Under the pieces are notes generated by a model, which was given only the letters and a program-made list of their open reading frames with translations, did no database searches and was not told where the DNA came from. Shown here in pieces: positions 24,211 through 36,066 of a DNA stretch of 64,000 nucleotides. Both the position numbers and the translations under genes were made by a program. Each line of letters starts with the position of its first letter. Position 1 is the first letter of the stretch. This DNA comes from Symsagittifera roscoffensis (taxonomy: Eukaryota > Xenacoelomorpha > Acoela > Convolutidae): contig NC_087062.1 of the NCBI RefSeq assembly GCF_963678635.1, positions 92,851,845 to 92,915,844 of the forward strand, read 5' to 3'.

Positions 24211-24768
24211 AAGAAGCAGTACAGTAATTAGTGGATTCAGACAAACCGCTAACAATGAACGCGAGGAGAGGGGGACATAAGAAAACTAGGAAAGCTTACA
24301 CTAGATACGTTGAAGATTTTATAATAGACGAATACAAGGCAGTATAGTTGAATGCGGAATTCGTAGGCACTGGGGATCTGACATGATCACGAGTGGCAAC
24401 TCATCAAAGATGACCAATCAGTTTGGCCAGAAAACGGCATTTCGCAGAAGAAAATATGGATCTAGAACAAGGCGAGTGAGAAGGAAAGGAGCAGACTAAT
24501 CTGACGATACTGCAGTGGAATGAAAGGAGTGACGCAGCAAAAGTTGAGTATATCCGATATAGGAAAAGATCTTTGCTTTGGATGGATAGTGAATTATCAA
24601 CCATCAAACAATTTCAATCAACATAAGCCAGCAACATCGACGGGGACGTTGACAAAGGTGGGGGGACGTGAAAAGTTGCTGGAGACGTTAAAGTGCTGCC
24701 TCAAGTTCGAGAACGGCTGTTGACCAATTGTGACTCCCAGGCTAAAGAACGTATGGAAAGCAATCAAG

Positions 24769-24814
<46 letters not shown>

Positions 24815-25370
24815 CTAATGATTGTCCAGATATGAGATTTCTCAAAGAGACAATTGAGTTAGCTGAGCAATTTCAGATGACCGTGAGGACGTTCGTCTCA
24901 AAAGCAAACTAAATTTCGAAAGCTGTCTTCTAGAAAGATCTGTAAAATGTCTACAGAGCCTCGTTCCAGTAAAAAAGAGATCATGAGCTTGTTCATCAAT
25001 CTGCTGGTTTCATTTTTCTTGGTTTTTCCGAAAATATTTTTCGATATGAGACCAGTCTTCTGGTTTAAAAAAGGTTTTGATATCTTGAGAATTGACGGGT
25101 ACCTGATCATCATTTTGCTGACACATGGAAACTTAACTGTGTTCCATCTTTTTCGGATTTATGTGGGTTCAATGTCGTTTGCCAGAGTCATCCGAGCATG
25201 GAGATTGCCTGTAACCAATGTGCAACTGGAATGAAAACACTACTGCTGCAATAAATGTTGACGCAGAACCAACCGATATTTTTCTAGAGAAAAACAAACG
25301 ACGGGGATCAGAGTTGAGCTAACAAAAACCAATGGATGAACGCACTTTTTCGCTAAGCTATGCCTGTCAA
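24211..25370. other. Unassigned region inside the + strand Gypsy mosaic
   Basis: By position it would hold gag/protease or an LTR of the decayed element, but I cannot align it to the preserved gag or protease. It contains the GA-repeat tract at 24,775-24,810. No gene supported. Confidence 0.4.
24775..24810. repeat. (GA)n microsatellite
   Basis: Uninterrupted GA dinucleotides over about 36 bases, flanked by AAGGAGAAA. A second, less pure GA tract lies at about 27,724-27,772. Both are on the same strand within the decayed Gypsy mosaic. Confidence 0.95.
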
Positions 25371-26350
25371 AGAAATCAGATCCTTTCTGACTAATTAGAG
25401 GATAAGGGAAGATTGTAACCTGGGTATTCGAACCTCTGATGACGAATCGATTCCCGTATCCGCTCGTAACGGCCATTAGCTGCTCATTATCTAACATCAA
25501 TTTAGTTAACATCCTTCATGGCATCACGCTCAACTGAAGTAAACAAGAAGTTAGAGATGTCAAATGAGTCACGACGTTTTGTTTGACACGACTCAAGACC
25601 CTGACTCGATAGAAATGAACTCGTTCTGATAAAAAGCGGGATGTCGAAAAAACCAATCGAGGTTTATCCGAAGTTCTGAAGTCATAATCTTCTTGAAAAC
25701 ACCGCCAGATATTTTGAAAACTAGCGTGTTAGGAAACGTTCAATCTGGTGTAGAACAAGTTAAAGATGGACCTTGGAAAAAACGTTTAGACAGAGACGTT
25801 GCCAGAGATCCGGTTTATCAGGACGAGGACCGTGGGGTTGACTGACCATTTGATAGCGCCGTATATTGGAGAGAAAAGGCTAACGGAAGAACTACAAAAA
25901 GAGTTAACTCAAGGTTGGGACCTTTTATTCATTGGCTACTCAACATCTTTGAGCTTTCACTCTGGGATATTTCTGACCATCTTGGACTGATTGTAATTCG
26001 TAAATGTAGGCTAAAATATCCTTACCACCTCAATATTGGGTAAACGAATTGAAAGGCGTCATCAAATAGACTGGAATCGGCTGGTAGAGTCTAGTTTGTC
26101 GAGCTGCATAAGCTCTTTGAGCTCCATTATTTCTGGGTTTTAGGCGAACAAAGCAACACTGCCATCTTTGTTGGTCGTTTCAAAAAAAATTGTGCAAATA
26201 TGTGCCCATAAGAGGTGATTGACATGATCTAAGAACGAACTAAAAGACACAGAAGCAGGCGGAGCTCCGGAATGGGTCCCAGTGGGAAAACGGATTTCTA
26301 TATCGCAAAAACACCAGCGCGCTATATAAGTAACTGAGCGATAACGTGGG
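25370..26350 (+). pseudogene. Decayed Gypsy reverse transcriptase, + strand
   Basis: Weak but collinear similarity to the - strand Gypsy RT when frames are switched. FEPLMTNRFPYPLV aligns with the FRYLN...KDAYPIPRI block (about 25,425-25,470). An LFIGYS stretch sits where YVDD should be. After it come RKCRLKYPYHLNIG, aligned with KRAGLKCKPSKCEI, and SSLSSIISGF, aligned with the TQLLSFLGF block. The order matches the intact protein and leads into RNase H at 26,364. The catalytic Asp pair is gone. Confidence 0.5.
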
Positions 26351-26363
26351 GAAACACCCCTAC

Positions 26364-26553
26364 AATTTTAGGCGGAGCAATCTGGGGGTACCTATCGAAA
26401 GCATGTCTTGATCGGAGCGGGACTGGTCATCGCAGCTCGAGAGGTACTGCAGAAGAAGATGATGAAGTATAGAGTACTGATTTTGGCGACAGCCCTTCAA
26501 TTTTTAAGAGACAACTCTACTTTGAAGACTGAGCCCAGAGCTAAAATATCTTA
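26364..26553 (+). pseudogene. Decayed Gypsy RNase H, + strand
   Basis: One frame stays open for about 62 codons. SREVLQKKMMKY aligns with the GSKVLSDTEMKY block, and LRDNSTLKTEPRA with LGSAPFKLRVDNRA of the - strand RNase H. Two of the usual acidic positions are replaced. Downstream, NTMADKFPKA at about 26,880 may match HQNADSLSKK, and FDILAQYMARDDACLSLA at about 27,260 matches the post-RNase H linker LDGLLEKEVTRDDPEWTAA. Confidence 0.68.
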
Positions 26554-27500
26554 AGCCAAGTCTAAGAATAAAGTTAAACCTGTTTTTTACAAAATATACC
26601 TGTATTTAATCTCTGTCTCTTTCAAAGGTGGACTAGAAAAGGTTGAGAAGGTGAATGGGGTATAGTCAGAGAAAGGAGATTCCAGTAAGGAAGCCAATCT
26701 GTGGTTGCTCTCTCATCACCTTCACCCAAGGAATCGAGAAAAGTAACAGAAACGAGAAGCGAACTAATGCAGTCTGTCCGGAGAAACGGTATCACAAATG
26801 AGTCTAGAAGAGATACAACCAATGGTGTCGGCCAGATGGAAGGTTGACGTCAGCACAAACTGAATCTCCAATCAACATCAACACGATGGCGGATAAGTTT
26901 CCGAAGGCCCATAATCAAAAAATCTCACGAAGAACACCGCTCATTAATAGTGAATTGCCTTGGACACGATAAAAGAACTAGATACTTGTCTGAATCTATT
27001 GGGCAAAGGTGTAGCTAAAATACGGGAAAGCTGGGGCACGTAAAAAGACCAAAATTGATACTAGGCTGAAGGAAGGTAGCCAACTAGTAGGAAAATTTGA
27101 GAAATTGCATGAGAATGAAATGAGGACTCTCTTGTCAGCCTAGTTTTTGATGTCAAAACTGTTCATAAGAACGGAGCCCCAATTGCTGTTATCATACTTA
27201 GTTTGAATTGCGCTGATTGATGTTAAACAGAAAAAAGTTAGGGATAGTAAAGGTCTGAATTTATTTGATATCTTGGCTCAATATATGGCTCGTGATGATG
27301 CTTGTTTGAGCTTAGCCAGAATGAGTGGGGTTATGTGCTTCATGAAAGAGACAACGTCCGTGATTCCAATTCAAGTTATTTCGATTTGTCATGAACAGCA
27401 GAGCCCTGCAAAATAATTTAGAGTTTTGTTCTAGGTGTAGACTAGAATGTAGGAAGCAATTAAGACGCTCAGAGGAGAGAGTCATTTGAGAATCAAGCGA
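26554..27500 (+). pseudogene. Decayed Gypsy RNase H to integrase linker, + strand
   Basis: Continuation of the previous piece. The clearest match is ARDDACLSLARMSGV (about 27,285-27,330) against TRDDPEWTAAVASLTV in the preserved linker. The stretch before it is heavily shifted and only its order supports it. Confidence 0.5.
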
Positions 27501-27724
27501 AGATAGACGAGTTAAGAAGGTTCTCGAAAGTGAAGTTTGACTGCGGTAACGACGTGCATAGCCCTCTAATGAAGGTAGGTTAATCTAAACCATAGAAGAA
27601 GGGCGAATATCTGTAAGTCTTGGAAACCCTGGGAATATTTTCCAACCCCATCCTGAGCATTTTCGAGGTCTTCGAAATATCAAAGTTCTTGCCTGAGACG
27701 ATCTTGGAGGTTGACTTTCTGCAA

Positions 27725-27757
<33 letters not shown>

Positions 27758-28170
27758 AAAGGAGAGAGACGGAGAAGCCGAGGCTAGGTTTAGTTCTCGA
27801 GGAGCACTCGAGAGTCATATGTGATCTTCGGTCCGAGAAGAAAGCTGAATTGACACCAGGTTGAGCCACGCGTTCTGACCACGAACGTAGATAGAGAATC
27901 AAAGCTCCTCAGACCATCATGTTTTCCAATACCTCATGCGAGTTTGAACTGGAGAAACACTGAGAAGGGACTAAGATTTAGGAGACGTGAAGTTTGTCCA
28001 CAAACTAATGCATCCCCACAATTTTAACGCAAAGCAAGAACATTGGATTGAAACCAGTTTCTTGCCTGGACGTGAGGAATACTGGTAGAGTTCAAAAAGG
28101 TGACGGAAAAGGTGATGGTCTGGATTCACACGTTCGATAGCAAAAACCTAATTGCAAAGACAGCGGAAGA
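27501..28170. other. Unassigned stretch with GA-rich tract
   Basis: Contains an imperfect GA tract at about 27,724-27,772. No gene recognised on either strand; by position it would be integrase of the decayed element but I cannot align it. Confidence 0.4.
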
Positions 28171-28179
28171 CAAGAGTGA

Positions 28180-28755
28180 ATTGTCGATCCTAGCAGGTTG
28201 CTATTCCGGCCGGACTGTGAATTTGGCTTTGTCACTAGGATTTTTCTCAGTAACTTATGGTCTAGAGTATTCTGAGTGGCTAGAAAATAAGAACAACCTA
28301 GTAACTACAGTGAGAATTAACACCTGACGTCCAGTTTTGCAGATGAATCAGAAGCACACCAAGGGATGGAAAGTGGTGCTGGAGGTGGAAAAGATTTTTT
28401 CCCGTGAGCGTGGCCTTTAGCCTGACAACAAATGCAAATTCTCATGTACCATTGGTCACGGCGAGCTAATTTGAAAGCTGTTATCCTTTGTAACTGGCGG
28501 TGATGGAATCTTTGAGCCTCAAGATACTAATCATCAGAGTTTTGTCTGTTCCCAAATGAGTGCATCCGGAGCCGATGCCTCATCATTCACTGGTTTTTGT
28601 GTAGAAGCTATGAGGTGCACTGCCTTGGGAAATGTCAAAATCTGAACGAAATATGTGTAGAGATTTCTTAAGATACGAAAAAGAAAACACCAGTAACTTC
28701 GAAAGTAGGAGTAGACTGGAAGCTTCTCGGGTCATCACCCTCAGCGCTAACTGCC
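28180..28755 (+). pseudogene. Second decayed Gypsy RT piece, + strand
   Basis: FFSVTYGLEYSEWLENK aligns with the FACELGLYQWKRMPFG block. EVEKIFSRERGL aligns with RLDEVFGCMKRAGL, and GADASSFTGF with DTQLLSFLGF. The segment that should hold YVDD is shortened or lost. Because RT sequence already occurs at 25.4-26.35 kb, this is a second copy in direct orientation. The internal RT/RNase H duplication in the - strand Gypsy is comparable. Confidence 0.52.
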
Positions 28756-29740
28756 TCGCTAAACGAGCGCTAGGAGCGATGTGATACAAACCACTGAAAA
28801 ATTTCATGAGCTCACTTAATTTTTAATAATCAAAAAGTCGAGCTGCCAGTTGGCAGTGGATAAAACTGAATCTCACCATGCAAAGATGATAGATTTTGAG
28901 TCGTTACTTTAGGCCCCCAGCAAAAGAAATTGACGATTATCAAATTGACTCACGGAGACTACCCGTGTCATAGTGACACTCAAACTTCCTGGCCTCCAGA
29001 GCAGAGCAACATGAGTTTAATCTGGGATGCTGGGGAAATCAAATGGAACTTGTGTGATGCTACATGCTGGCATTACGACGGATAACGGAAAATATCTTGA
29101 AGTATCGAAAATCAAAAGAATATACAAAGGAAAGTATTCACACAATCAATTCAGCAGGAGACTGTAAAGGTTTTAGACTGCTTTTAAGGCATTGGCCATC
29201 TCTGTGATAGTGAAACGAATCCGTAGTCGCATCTGTGTTTTTCCCTAATACTTAAGAATTTGTTGTATAGGTTTTATTAGAGAAAACTTCTAAAAAAAAT
29301 CGATACGGAAGGGTTCAAGAGAAGACACTCAATGCATCAAAATGGGGTAGTTTTTGTCAGGAAAAAGTCATGTAAAGATTTATGGTCGGCCTAAAAAGGG
29401 TCGTACATAATTTGCTTTGAAAATTGTTTTCGTTGTTTTTTTTCCATCATATCAAGTTGAATTGTTCATCATTTATGCAGCTAGTGTTCTTTATCAAAAT
29501 CTGGAACACTCAAGTGACAAAAAAACTGCAACTGGGTTCCCAGGTATGTGCGATTCCAGGTCTATCTTTGAAATAAAACAGTGAAATAGCTGAAATTTAT
29601 GATATTTTTTTATCCAGGGCTCTTCATCCAGATAAAGGACAAACAGTAGTGTAGCATGGCGTTATTGGAAAAAAATAGACAGCCAACACACCAGAAACTA
29701 TAGACGGATTTATTACCTGCTACTCTGCTGAGGGTTTTAT
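28756..29740. other. Non-coding DNA left of the 13.7-kb duplication
   Basis: No gene, RNA or clear element seen. It ends at the duplication breakpoint (GGGTTTTAT, then TGCCCTCATAAAAG). Confidence 0.5.
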
Positions 29741-32700
29741 TGCCCTCATAAAAGAATAGAGCATCAGTGCAGAAAATTTCTGTAAGAAGAGCGGTCACAA
29801 GCAGGAACTGATCAGTTCCGGGGCTTATGTGCTAATTGAGCAGACGGAACTGATCAGACATCAAGAAGGAAGTGGTCTCTTCCGGTGTTCGGGTGTGTCT
29901 CAATACAAATTGTTTGATTTCAAAAAATAAAGAAAAACGGATCATCCTGAGCTGCTGGAGATATACCAGAAACCTCATCAAAACAGTAATTTGGAATTGA
30001 AATTTTTGAGACGTGTCATCAAATGCAAAGAAATGTCGTCTCAACGATTTTTTTTTTCAAAATTTGAACAAGCACAAAAAATTTGTCAGGCAACAAAAAA
30101 AGGGAGACACAAAGAAAACCTGTCGAGGAAGATGAGGAAGTTTTAACGGAGAGGAAGTAAGCTTTTCCTCATGGTCTGTGTCACTTGAGGTTCATTCCTT
30201 GCAGCCTGCAAAAAACTAATTACGTTTTTGTTCTCACCTCCATTGTTGATATGTACTTTGAAACCAAAAATAAATTCGAATTTTTTTTCAAATTATACCT
30301 CCTATAACTTTAGTTTTTAAATTGTCATCAACGCGTAAATTTTAGCTCAAAAGCGTAAAATTCTGAGGTTTTGTTAAAAAATAATATTGTATCTGACCGG
30401 TGCGCAGTCCATTCTTTTTCAAAAAAGTTCTCGGAACGGAGACTGACAAATTTGCGACTGTATATAAAGCTCAAGCTAACTAGACAAGGTATGAGGAGTG
30501 ATAAGACGGGGAGTGAATGTGATTTATTTGCTTTCGGTAGCAAGATAAACAACACTCATGTGAGAAAAGCAACAACTAAATATTTATGAAAAAAATTGAC
30601 CATCAAGTAGTCGACGTTAAGAATAAGATTTAAGTGAGAAAAGTGATAGATTGGTGACAAGATAGATTGAAGAAAAGAGTTTTACCATATTGGATTCAGA
30701 ATATTTTGCCGTTAGATCACAAACATTGGTTCCGGGATATTTTTTTAATGACACACCTTTTCTAGCTGCCAACGTTATCTTCTTTCAGTTTTTAAAAGTC
30801 AGCAAGCCCCCCCACCCCGGGGAAACTCTCTGTGAGGTTTACTCTGCGATAAAACTCTACAGAAAACGGATGATACAGACATAATCGGACAAAGTCATAG
30901 AAATGCGAGAAAAAGCAACGTGTTTGTGATTGTTTCACTTGACGAAGGATTGGTTCTGTATTATGCGGAAAACAACGTATGAATCCTTTTTTTTCAGTTT
31001 GCCTGATCCGAACCAATTCAATCAAAAAAATTAATCTGTGACATAAAAAATTTGAATATTGAAAAATATATCAATAGAGAGCTTTTCCTCCTGAAAAAGG
31101 GAAACAAACCAAAAAAAGTCTCTGCAAATTGTTAAATTCGACAAGCAAGAAAAACTATGGAAAAACAATTTAACTTGAATGTCAATCAGGGTGGAGTGAA
31201 AGGTTTGCTTAAAATCGTACCAGTATAAAACTGTATAGATATAATACGTGGAAATGCCAGGTGTATTGGGGGCCCTGGACTTCCAGATTTAGCAGTTAAC
31301 TCTGGGAAAAACAGTAGAAGAAACTTTGGATTGCATCAAAATCAAGATAAGCAGTAAATAATCTGTATTTTAAGAGTTCTATCACTTCAGTATAAAAAAG
31401 AGTGTCAATCCGGAGCTGGTTTGCTTGAGATATCGAGATTAACGGAGAACTTCAAGCAGAGGTTGTTAATAGAAGTGAAAACGCTCCATCAAAAACGATT
31501 ATAAAAGAATGAAGTAACGAAAATAGGGCTTCTACAAAAAAAACGCAATTTTATCACCGCACAAATCGTGTTCTGGAATCGGAAAATAAATTCAAATTTA
31601 CCATCGTTAAAATTAAAAATTTTTGGGCAAGAAGTCCAAAATAGTGTAAAAATTAGTGTGCAGTGGGTGTAACCCATAAATGACGGGCAAGAAGTTCAAA
31701 GTTTTTTGGACAAGAAATCCAAAGTAGTGTACAAAATAGAGTGTGGTGGGTGTAAACCATGTATGAGGGTTAAACGTTCAGGCATCTTTCCGGTAGGCTT
31801 GAGGAGCAACGCAAAGCGGATACTTCTGACGGGCAATGTCTGATTAGTGTGGATATGATGAGATGAGCTCAGAGTTAAGTTGAAACATCAATGAGCAGGC
31901 TGCTGGAATCATACGGGCACTTTTTGCGGGATAATAGGAAGCGCTGATTATTATTTAGCCGAAAACGAGACTCGATAAGCGTTTTGAAGCAGTAAGCTGA
32001 CATAAAAAGTTCTTTCTCGAAATCAAAAAGTTTGGTTGAATTATCAAATACATTTGAAACTTCGACATTTATTTGTAACCTTGAACCTCCTGTCAAAAGT
32101 TTATTTTTTGAACTTCCTGTCAACAATTTGTGAATTATGGGACTGATTCTTTATTTTGGGTGCTATAGTTCTTGGAATCTAACGTGACTCATCAAAAAAC
32201 ATTTCAAGCCTTTTCGGCATTCATATCGAAATAGGTTAATTGAAGACCAGTTTCTGTAGAAAAATGACACAAAAGTGAAAAAAAAAAATTCTTGGAAAAA
32301 TTGAATTTTTCAGAAAATTTTTGATCTTTGGAGTTTTTGATTCCCATATTAGCGCTGAAAAATTGCAAAAACCAATTTTGCTTGAGTAAATTTGCCACGT
32401 ATTTCTACTTTGCTTAAAGTTTTCCATCATTCTCTAAAATTTGTTAGATTTTTAAACTTGGAGATGAACTAATATTGCACACAAACGTTTGTTCATTTTA
32501 CTGTTTTAACGCATTCGGTTGTATATAAATGAGCTCAAATTGTCCCACGATGGCGTTTTAAGATTGAACATCTGAAACGGATCAAAGTCACAGTTTCAAT
32601 GAAACACCAATGATAATTAAGATATCCGGTTTTTTTTTCAATTGGCACAGAATGTTCCGAACAAGATGCAAATTTTTTTGTTCTTAATGAGATGCTTTTT

Positions 32701-32843
32701 CATAGGTCGCAAAATGAAAAATCAGTCCCTTAGGTCCCAAAATAGAAAAAGCAGTCGCATAAGTCTAAAATTTTTTCAATTGGTCGAAAAACTAAATTAC
32801 TCGAGTCTCGTTTTGAGGTCGCCGTTGGGCTGGCATCGCTGCT
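29741..32843. other. Non-coding flank within duplication unit 1
   Basis: No gene recognised. It holds an imperfect tandem repeat (GGGCAAGAAGTCCAAAATAG, with a partner at GGACAAGAAATCCAAAGTAG, about 31,625-31,770). It also holds a dispersed motif (TTTTCGGCATTCATATCGAA, about 32,214) that recurs at 45,984 and at the right end of the window. Short open frames here are not conserved beyond the duplication itself. Confidence 0.5.
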
Positions 32844-32864
32844 TCAAGTCAAGTCAAGTCAAGT
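32844..32864. repeat. (TCAAG)4 LINE tail
   Basis: Four TCAAG units followed by a T-run. On the element strand this is a short CTTGA tandem tail after the ORF, the usual 3' end of L2-type LINEs. It marks the insertion end of the LINE. Confidence 0.8.
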
Positions 32865-33304
32865 TTTTTATGACCATTAGGCAGTTCCTCTTGTGGTCAT
32901 TTCAAATGTTTTTTTTCCTATCTCCGTTCGAATTCGTACATGTCAATTCCAATCGTTTTCCAATTTTTGTCCAGTTCCCACTTGAATTCGTCGATGGTCT
33001 TGCTTTGCACTGTTTCCCGTGGCAGATTGTTCCAGTCGAGAGGTGCTCTTATCGTGAAGAAAATTTTTCGCTATTCTAGATTTGTTTTACGTACTACTAC
33101 TTTACTTGCGTTACCTCTAGAATCCCTGTCATTCCACTCGAATAGTCACGCAGTGGCATTCCTATCATAAAAACCGTAGCAGATTTTATACATTTCTATC
33201 ATTGTCCCTCTTTTCCTTCTGTATTCCAGCGATAATAGATTCATTTCTTTAAGGCATTCGTAATAGGATATATTTTCATACCACTAACTAGACGCGTCGC
33301 TCTT
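32844..33304 (-). pseudogene. L2/CR1-type LINE, 3' end (unit 1 copy)
   Basis: Read on the - strand, it opens with KRATRLVSGMK, passes through an EYRRKRDNDR-like stretch and an FFTIRAPLDWNNLPRETVQ-like stretch, and ends in the tail described next. These are typical of the C-terminus of L2/CR1 ORF2 proteins after the RT. Several stops and frameshifts interrupt it. The upstream half of the protein is at 62,915-63,760; the two were separated by the Gypsy insertion, which starts at 33,305. Confidence 0.8.
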
Positions 33305-34215
33305 TGTAACATTCGCCCGGAAGATACATATCGACGGAAAATAAAGCTAGGTTCTAAGACGACTGGCTAACATCTAAACAGGGCTCTACATGCTTTTCAG
33401 CGTCTCTACCAAGCGAGTTCTTTTGGTGGTCTTTCTAACATCGGGTCGACAAAAACGTTACTGCTTTCGGCTTCGGTCAAATCACTCAAATTAACTAGAT
33501 TACATGCAGAAATAGTGAGCTCATGGCTGGGTCTCAGTATCTCCAGACCACGAGGTCACTCCTAAAATCAGGGCTACTACTATTTATTGAATTATTATTG
33601 TTTTTGCTCAGTAGATAAAAATCATCATCTCCATCGAAGATGGATCAACCCTTTCCCCCAACTCCTAGCTTCTCATCCTAGCAAAAAGAATTCAGATGTT
33701 AATTAAGTTCAATTCAGGACATAATAGGGAAGCTAAAAGTTTGTATAAAATGATATAAGTTCCAGTCCCGAGACCCCTCCGGATTCTTGAATCCGGGAAA
33801 ATAAGACCCTTATCTTCCTTCCGTAAGGCTGTCTTCCACCCTTCACCGTTGTTCGCAACGGCCTTGCAACTATTGTAGCGACAAAATAGTTGCAACTCGG
33901 AACGGTCTCTGCTAACTCTGCAATTTGTTGTTGTTTTCCAACCACAATTTTCGTCGTTATCGCTATCGCAACTAAGGTTGTTGTGTTTATTTCAGTTTTT
34001 TCTCCAAAATGGCCGTTTTTGACGTTTCTTAGAATTGTTACGTCATTAATTCGATTTTTAAAATTTAGGAATTTCCGAATCCTTCAGCCTTCACGATTTG
34101 TCCAATCGTTCGAATAACGCTCTTATTCCTTCAAAACCGCCAATTCGAAAGGTTCGCTGCTAAAAACTCGAAATTGCTGCGTCTGCATTTTGGTCCATTC
34201 TGATGGAATGTCACA
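33305..34215 (-). repeat. Gypsy LTR (unit 1 copy of the 3' LTR)
   Basis: 911 bp, starting TGTAACATTC and ending GAATGTCACA on the + strand. The ends are therefore TG...CA with a near-perfect 10-base terminal inverted repeat. It matches 47,067-47,977 almost exactly and 62,003-62,914 with clearly more changes. Inside is a hairpin CCGGATTC-TT-GAATCCGG (33,779-33,796). No coding sequence. Confidence 0.88.
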
Positions 34216-35034
34216 TACTCCCCGGAAAGTCCGGTCAATGTCCTCATTGAATCTCGCAATGTTCGTAAAATTGGTACAGTGTCATCGAACAGAATTTACA
34301 AAATGCACGAAATTACTTTTATCTGCGTCATATCGACTCACTGCAGAATATAAATGGCATCATACTATGGCATCATACAGAATATAAATGGCATCATAAA
34401 TGGGGCGGTCCCCACGGTTGTCATGCCCCAAGATGTTTATCAGGGCGGTCAGCAACATGACTACCTCTGGGTCCTCCAGAGCGAAGTCTCAATCCATTAG
34501 CCGACGATAGATCGCATCTATCATCGGTCCTACATATGCCTCTGCCAGGTCCATCAATTCATCCAAGTTGAAATTATCCATACTGTTCTTCAGATTCGAT
34601 TTGATTTGATTCCAACGTTTTGACTCAAGTGAGCAATTAAATGATCAATCAGGATCTAGAAAAGAGGTCACGAATATCACACTTTTCAGTTTCACCTTAA
34701 CTTCTCGTTAAAATTTACTGAAAAACAGTCAGATAAAAAGATTTTTATCCTAAAATTTATTAAAATTCAATCGGTCCCTAAAATTTTGGAACTCAACCTA
34801 AGCTTGGACAGTCCAAACTTTGGATCTATTCCTAAGATCGTCATTCAGTTGTTCATGGTCACTAACCCCTTCTTACCCAAGATCTTAATAACATAACACA
34901 TAACATAACATAACACACATATCACACATATCACACATTACATACAACTTAGTCTTTAGCCTAGCACCCTCTCGCTTGTCACTCAGCCTATACTTAAGTA
35001 ATATTTCTTATGTAATTATACTTGTATATTAGTA
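34216..35034. other. Gypsy 3' untranslated region (unit 1)
   Basis: Lies between the end of pol and the LTR. On the element strand the last bases before the LTR are TTTCCGGGGAGTA, a possible short polypurine tract. It contains two copies of CAGAATATAAATGGCATCAT (about 34,343 and 34,378) and a simple ATAACA/CACAT-rich microsatellite at about 34,888-34,945. Confidence 0.55.
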
Positions 35035-35220
35035 TCAGAGAATATCACGTGTACAAGCGCGTAAAATTTCCCGAGGATGCAGTCGTCCTCTGTTTGGATC
35101 GTACACTGGAAGCGAGAGCTCCTTCACGTCCATTTCCACGAGGAAGTCTCTCAACCTCGTCAAGGCGAAGACTAGGTTCTCTGGGTCCACGTGCTGCTTT
35201 TCCGTCACCCTCGTCACCAA
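35035..35220 (-). CDS. Short conserved frame downstream of integrase, unknown
   Basis: 61 codons with a TRLRDFLVEMDVKELSL stretch, charged and probably helical. It is also open at 48,797-48,982 with three substitutions, but the duplication is too recent for that to show selection. It could be the frameshifted C-terminus of pol or chance. Confidence 0.25.
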   Translation of the reverse strand: MVTRVTEKQHVDPENLVFALTRLRDFLVEMDVKELSLPVYDPNRGRLHPREILRACTRDIL

Positions 35221-35275
35221 GAAGCATAGGTATTTTGCCGGTATCTTTGCCGGTAAAGATTTTTATCCCGACGTT

Positions 35276-35731
35276 CTATCGAGTCTGTATCGTAAGCGGA
35301 AGATCTGGTTCCAAATTTTTGGGAACCTCCATCTGTTCGGGATCCTGCCAATCCTCTTCTTCGTAGGGTAAGGTTTCATCGTCCGCTTCGATCACCTCGT
35401 TTGGATCCAGGTCCAGAGGTGTATTAGTTCCTTCCTCCACGACTTCATTTCCATCGTTCTTCTCCCTCGTGCCCTTCTCGTTGACCTCACAAGCAGGATC
35501 CATCATTAGATAATCCCCTTCTTCCATGTCTGCGGGTATACACCAGTCTTCTGTCGATGGATTGTGTGGCTTAATGTTCTCGTGGTGGGCGGCACGGCCA
35601 GTACTCAGTCCATAAAAGCGTCCCTCCTGGTGCACTTCCGTAATCATGAAGGGTCCCCTCCACTTTTTTAGGAGCTTTTTCGTTACTTTCAGTGGTATAA
35701 CGTTCTGAAATACCCATACGTAGTCTCCCAC
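35276..35731 (-). pseudogene. Gypsy integrase C-terminal region (unit 1)
   Basis: Contains KKLLKKWRGPFMITEVH, the conserved GPF-type motif near the end of Gypsy integrases. An STGRAAHHENIKPHNPS block and a long acidic tail rich in Asp and Glu follow. It is frameshifted against the preceding piece and ends at a natural-looking stop, so this is probably the true end of pol. Confidence 0.85.
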
Positions 35732-36000
35732 CGAGTAAGTTTTTGCACCAGCTGCTTTCTAGTCGAATTTTCGAATTTTTTCCTCTGCCTTGCCTGTGCT
35801 TGTTGAATATTTTGTCTACGCAAATCGCTCAACTCCTGTTGACGTCTGATCACATTCCTCACGTAGACCTGTGGAGACGTTTTTTTTCCCTCACACTCTG
35901 GGTAGAAAAAGGTTAAGGGTAAAGACTTCTCGTGTCCAGTTAGCATCATGTGTGGACTAACTCCATTAGTGGAATGTTGCGTGCTATTATAGGCTCCCAT
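35689..36000 (-). pseudogene. Gypsy integrase middle region after the catalytic core (unit 1)
   Basis: GAYNSTQHSTNGVSPHMMLTG is the post-catalytic block typical of Gypsy integrases (usually YN...H..T...P..L..G). A FFYPECEGKK stretch and a basic, Gln-rich helix (RRQNIQQAQARQRKKFE) come next. The piece is separated from the catalytic core by a stop and frameshift at about 36,001-36,066, and from the C-terminus by another at about 35,700. Confidence 0.85.
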
Positions 36001-36066
36001 TACCTGCGGAAGTTATCTGTCCCAATTGGTCATGTACCTAGAACAATATACTCTCAGCATCGACAC

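Noticed and set aside
24211-25370. gag or protease of the decayed + strand Gypsy
   Set aside because: Position would fit, but no block aligns convincingly with the preserved gag or protease.
33692-34117. Open frames of 60-75 codons inside the LTR
   Set aside because: They lie within a defined LTR, overlap on both strands, and are copied only with the LTR.
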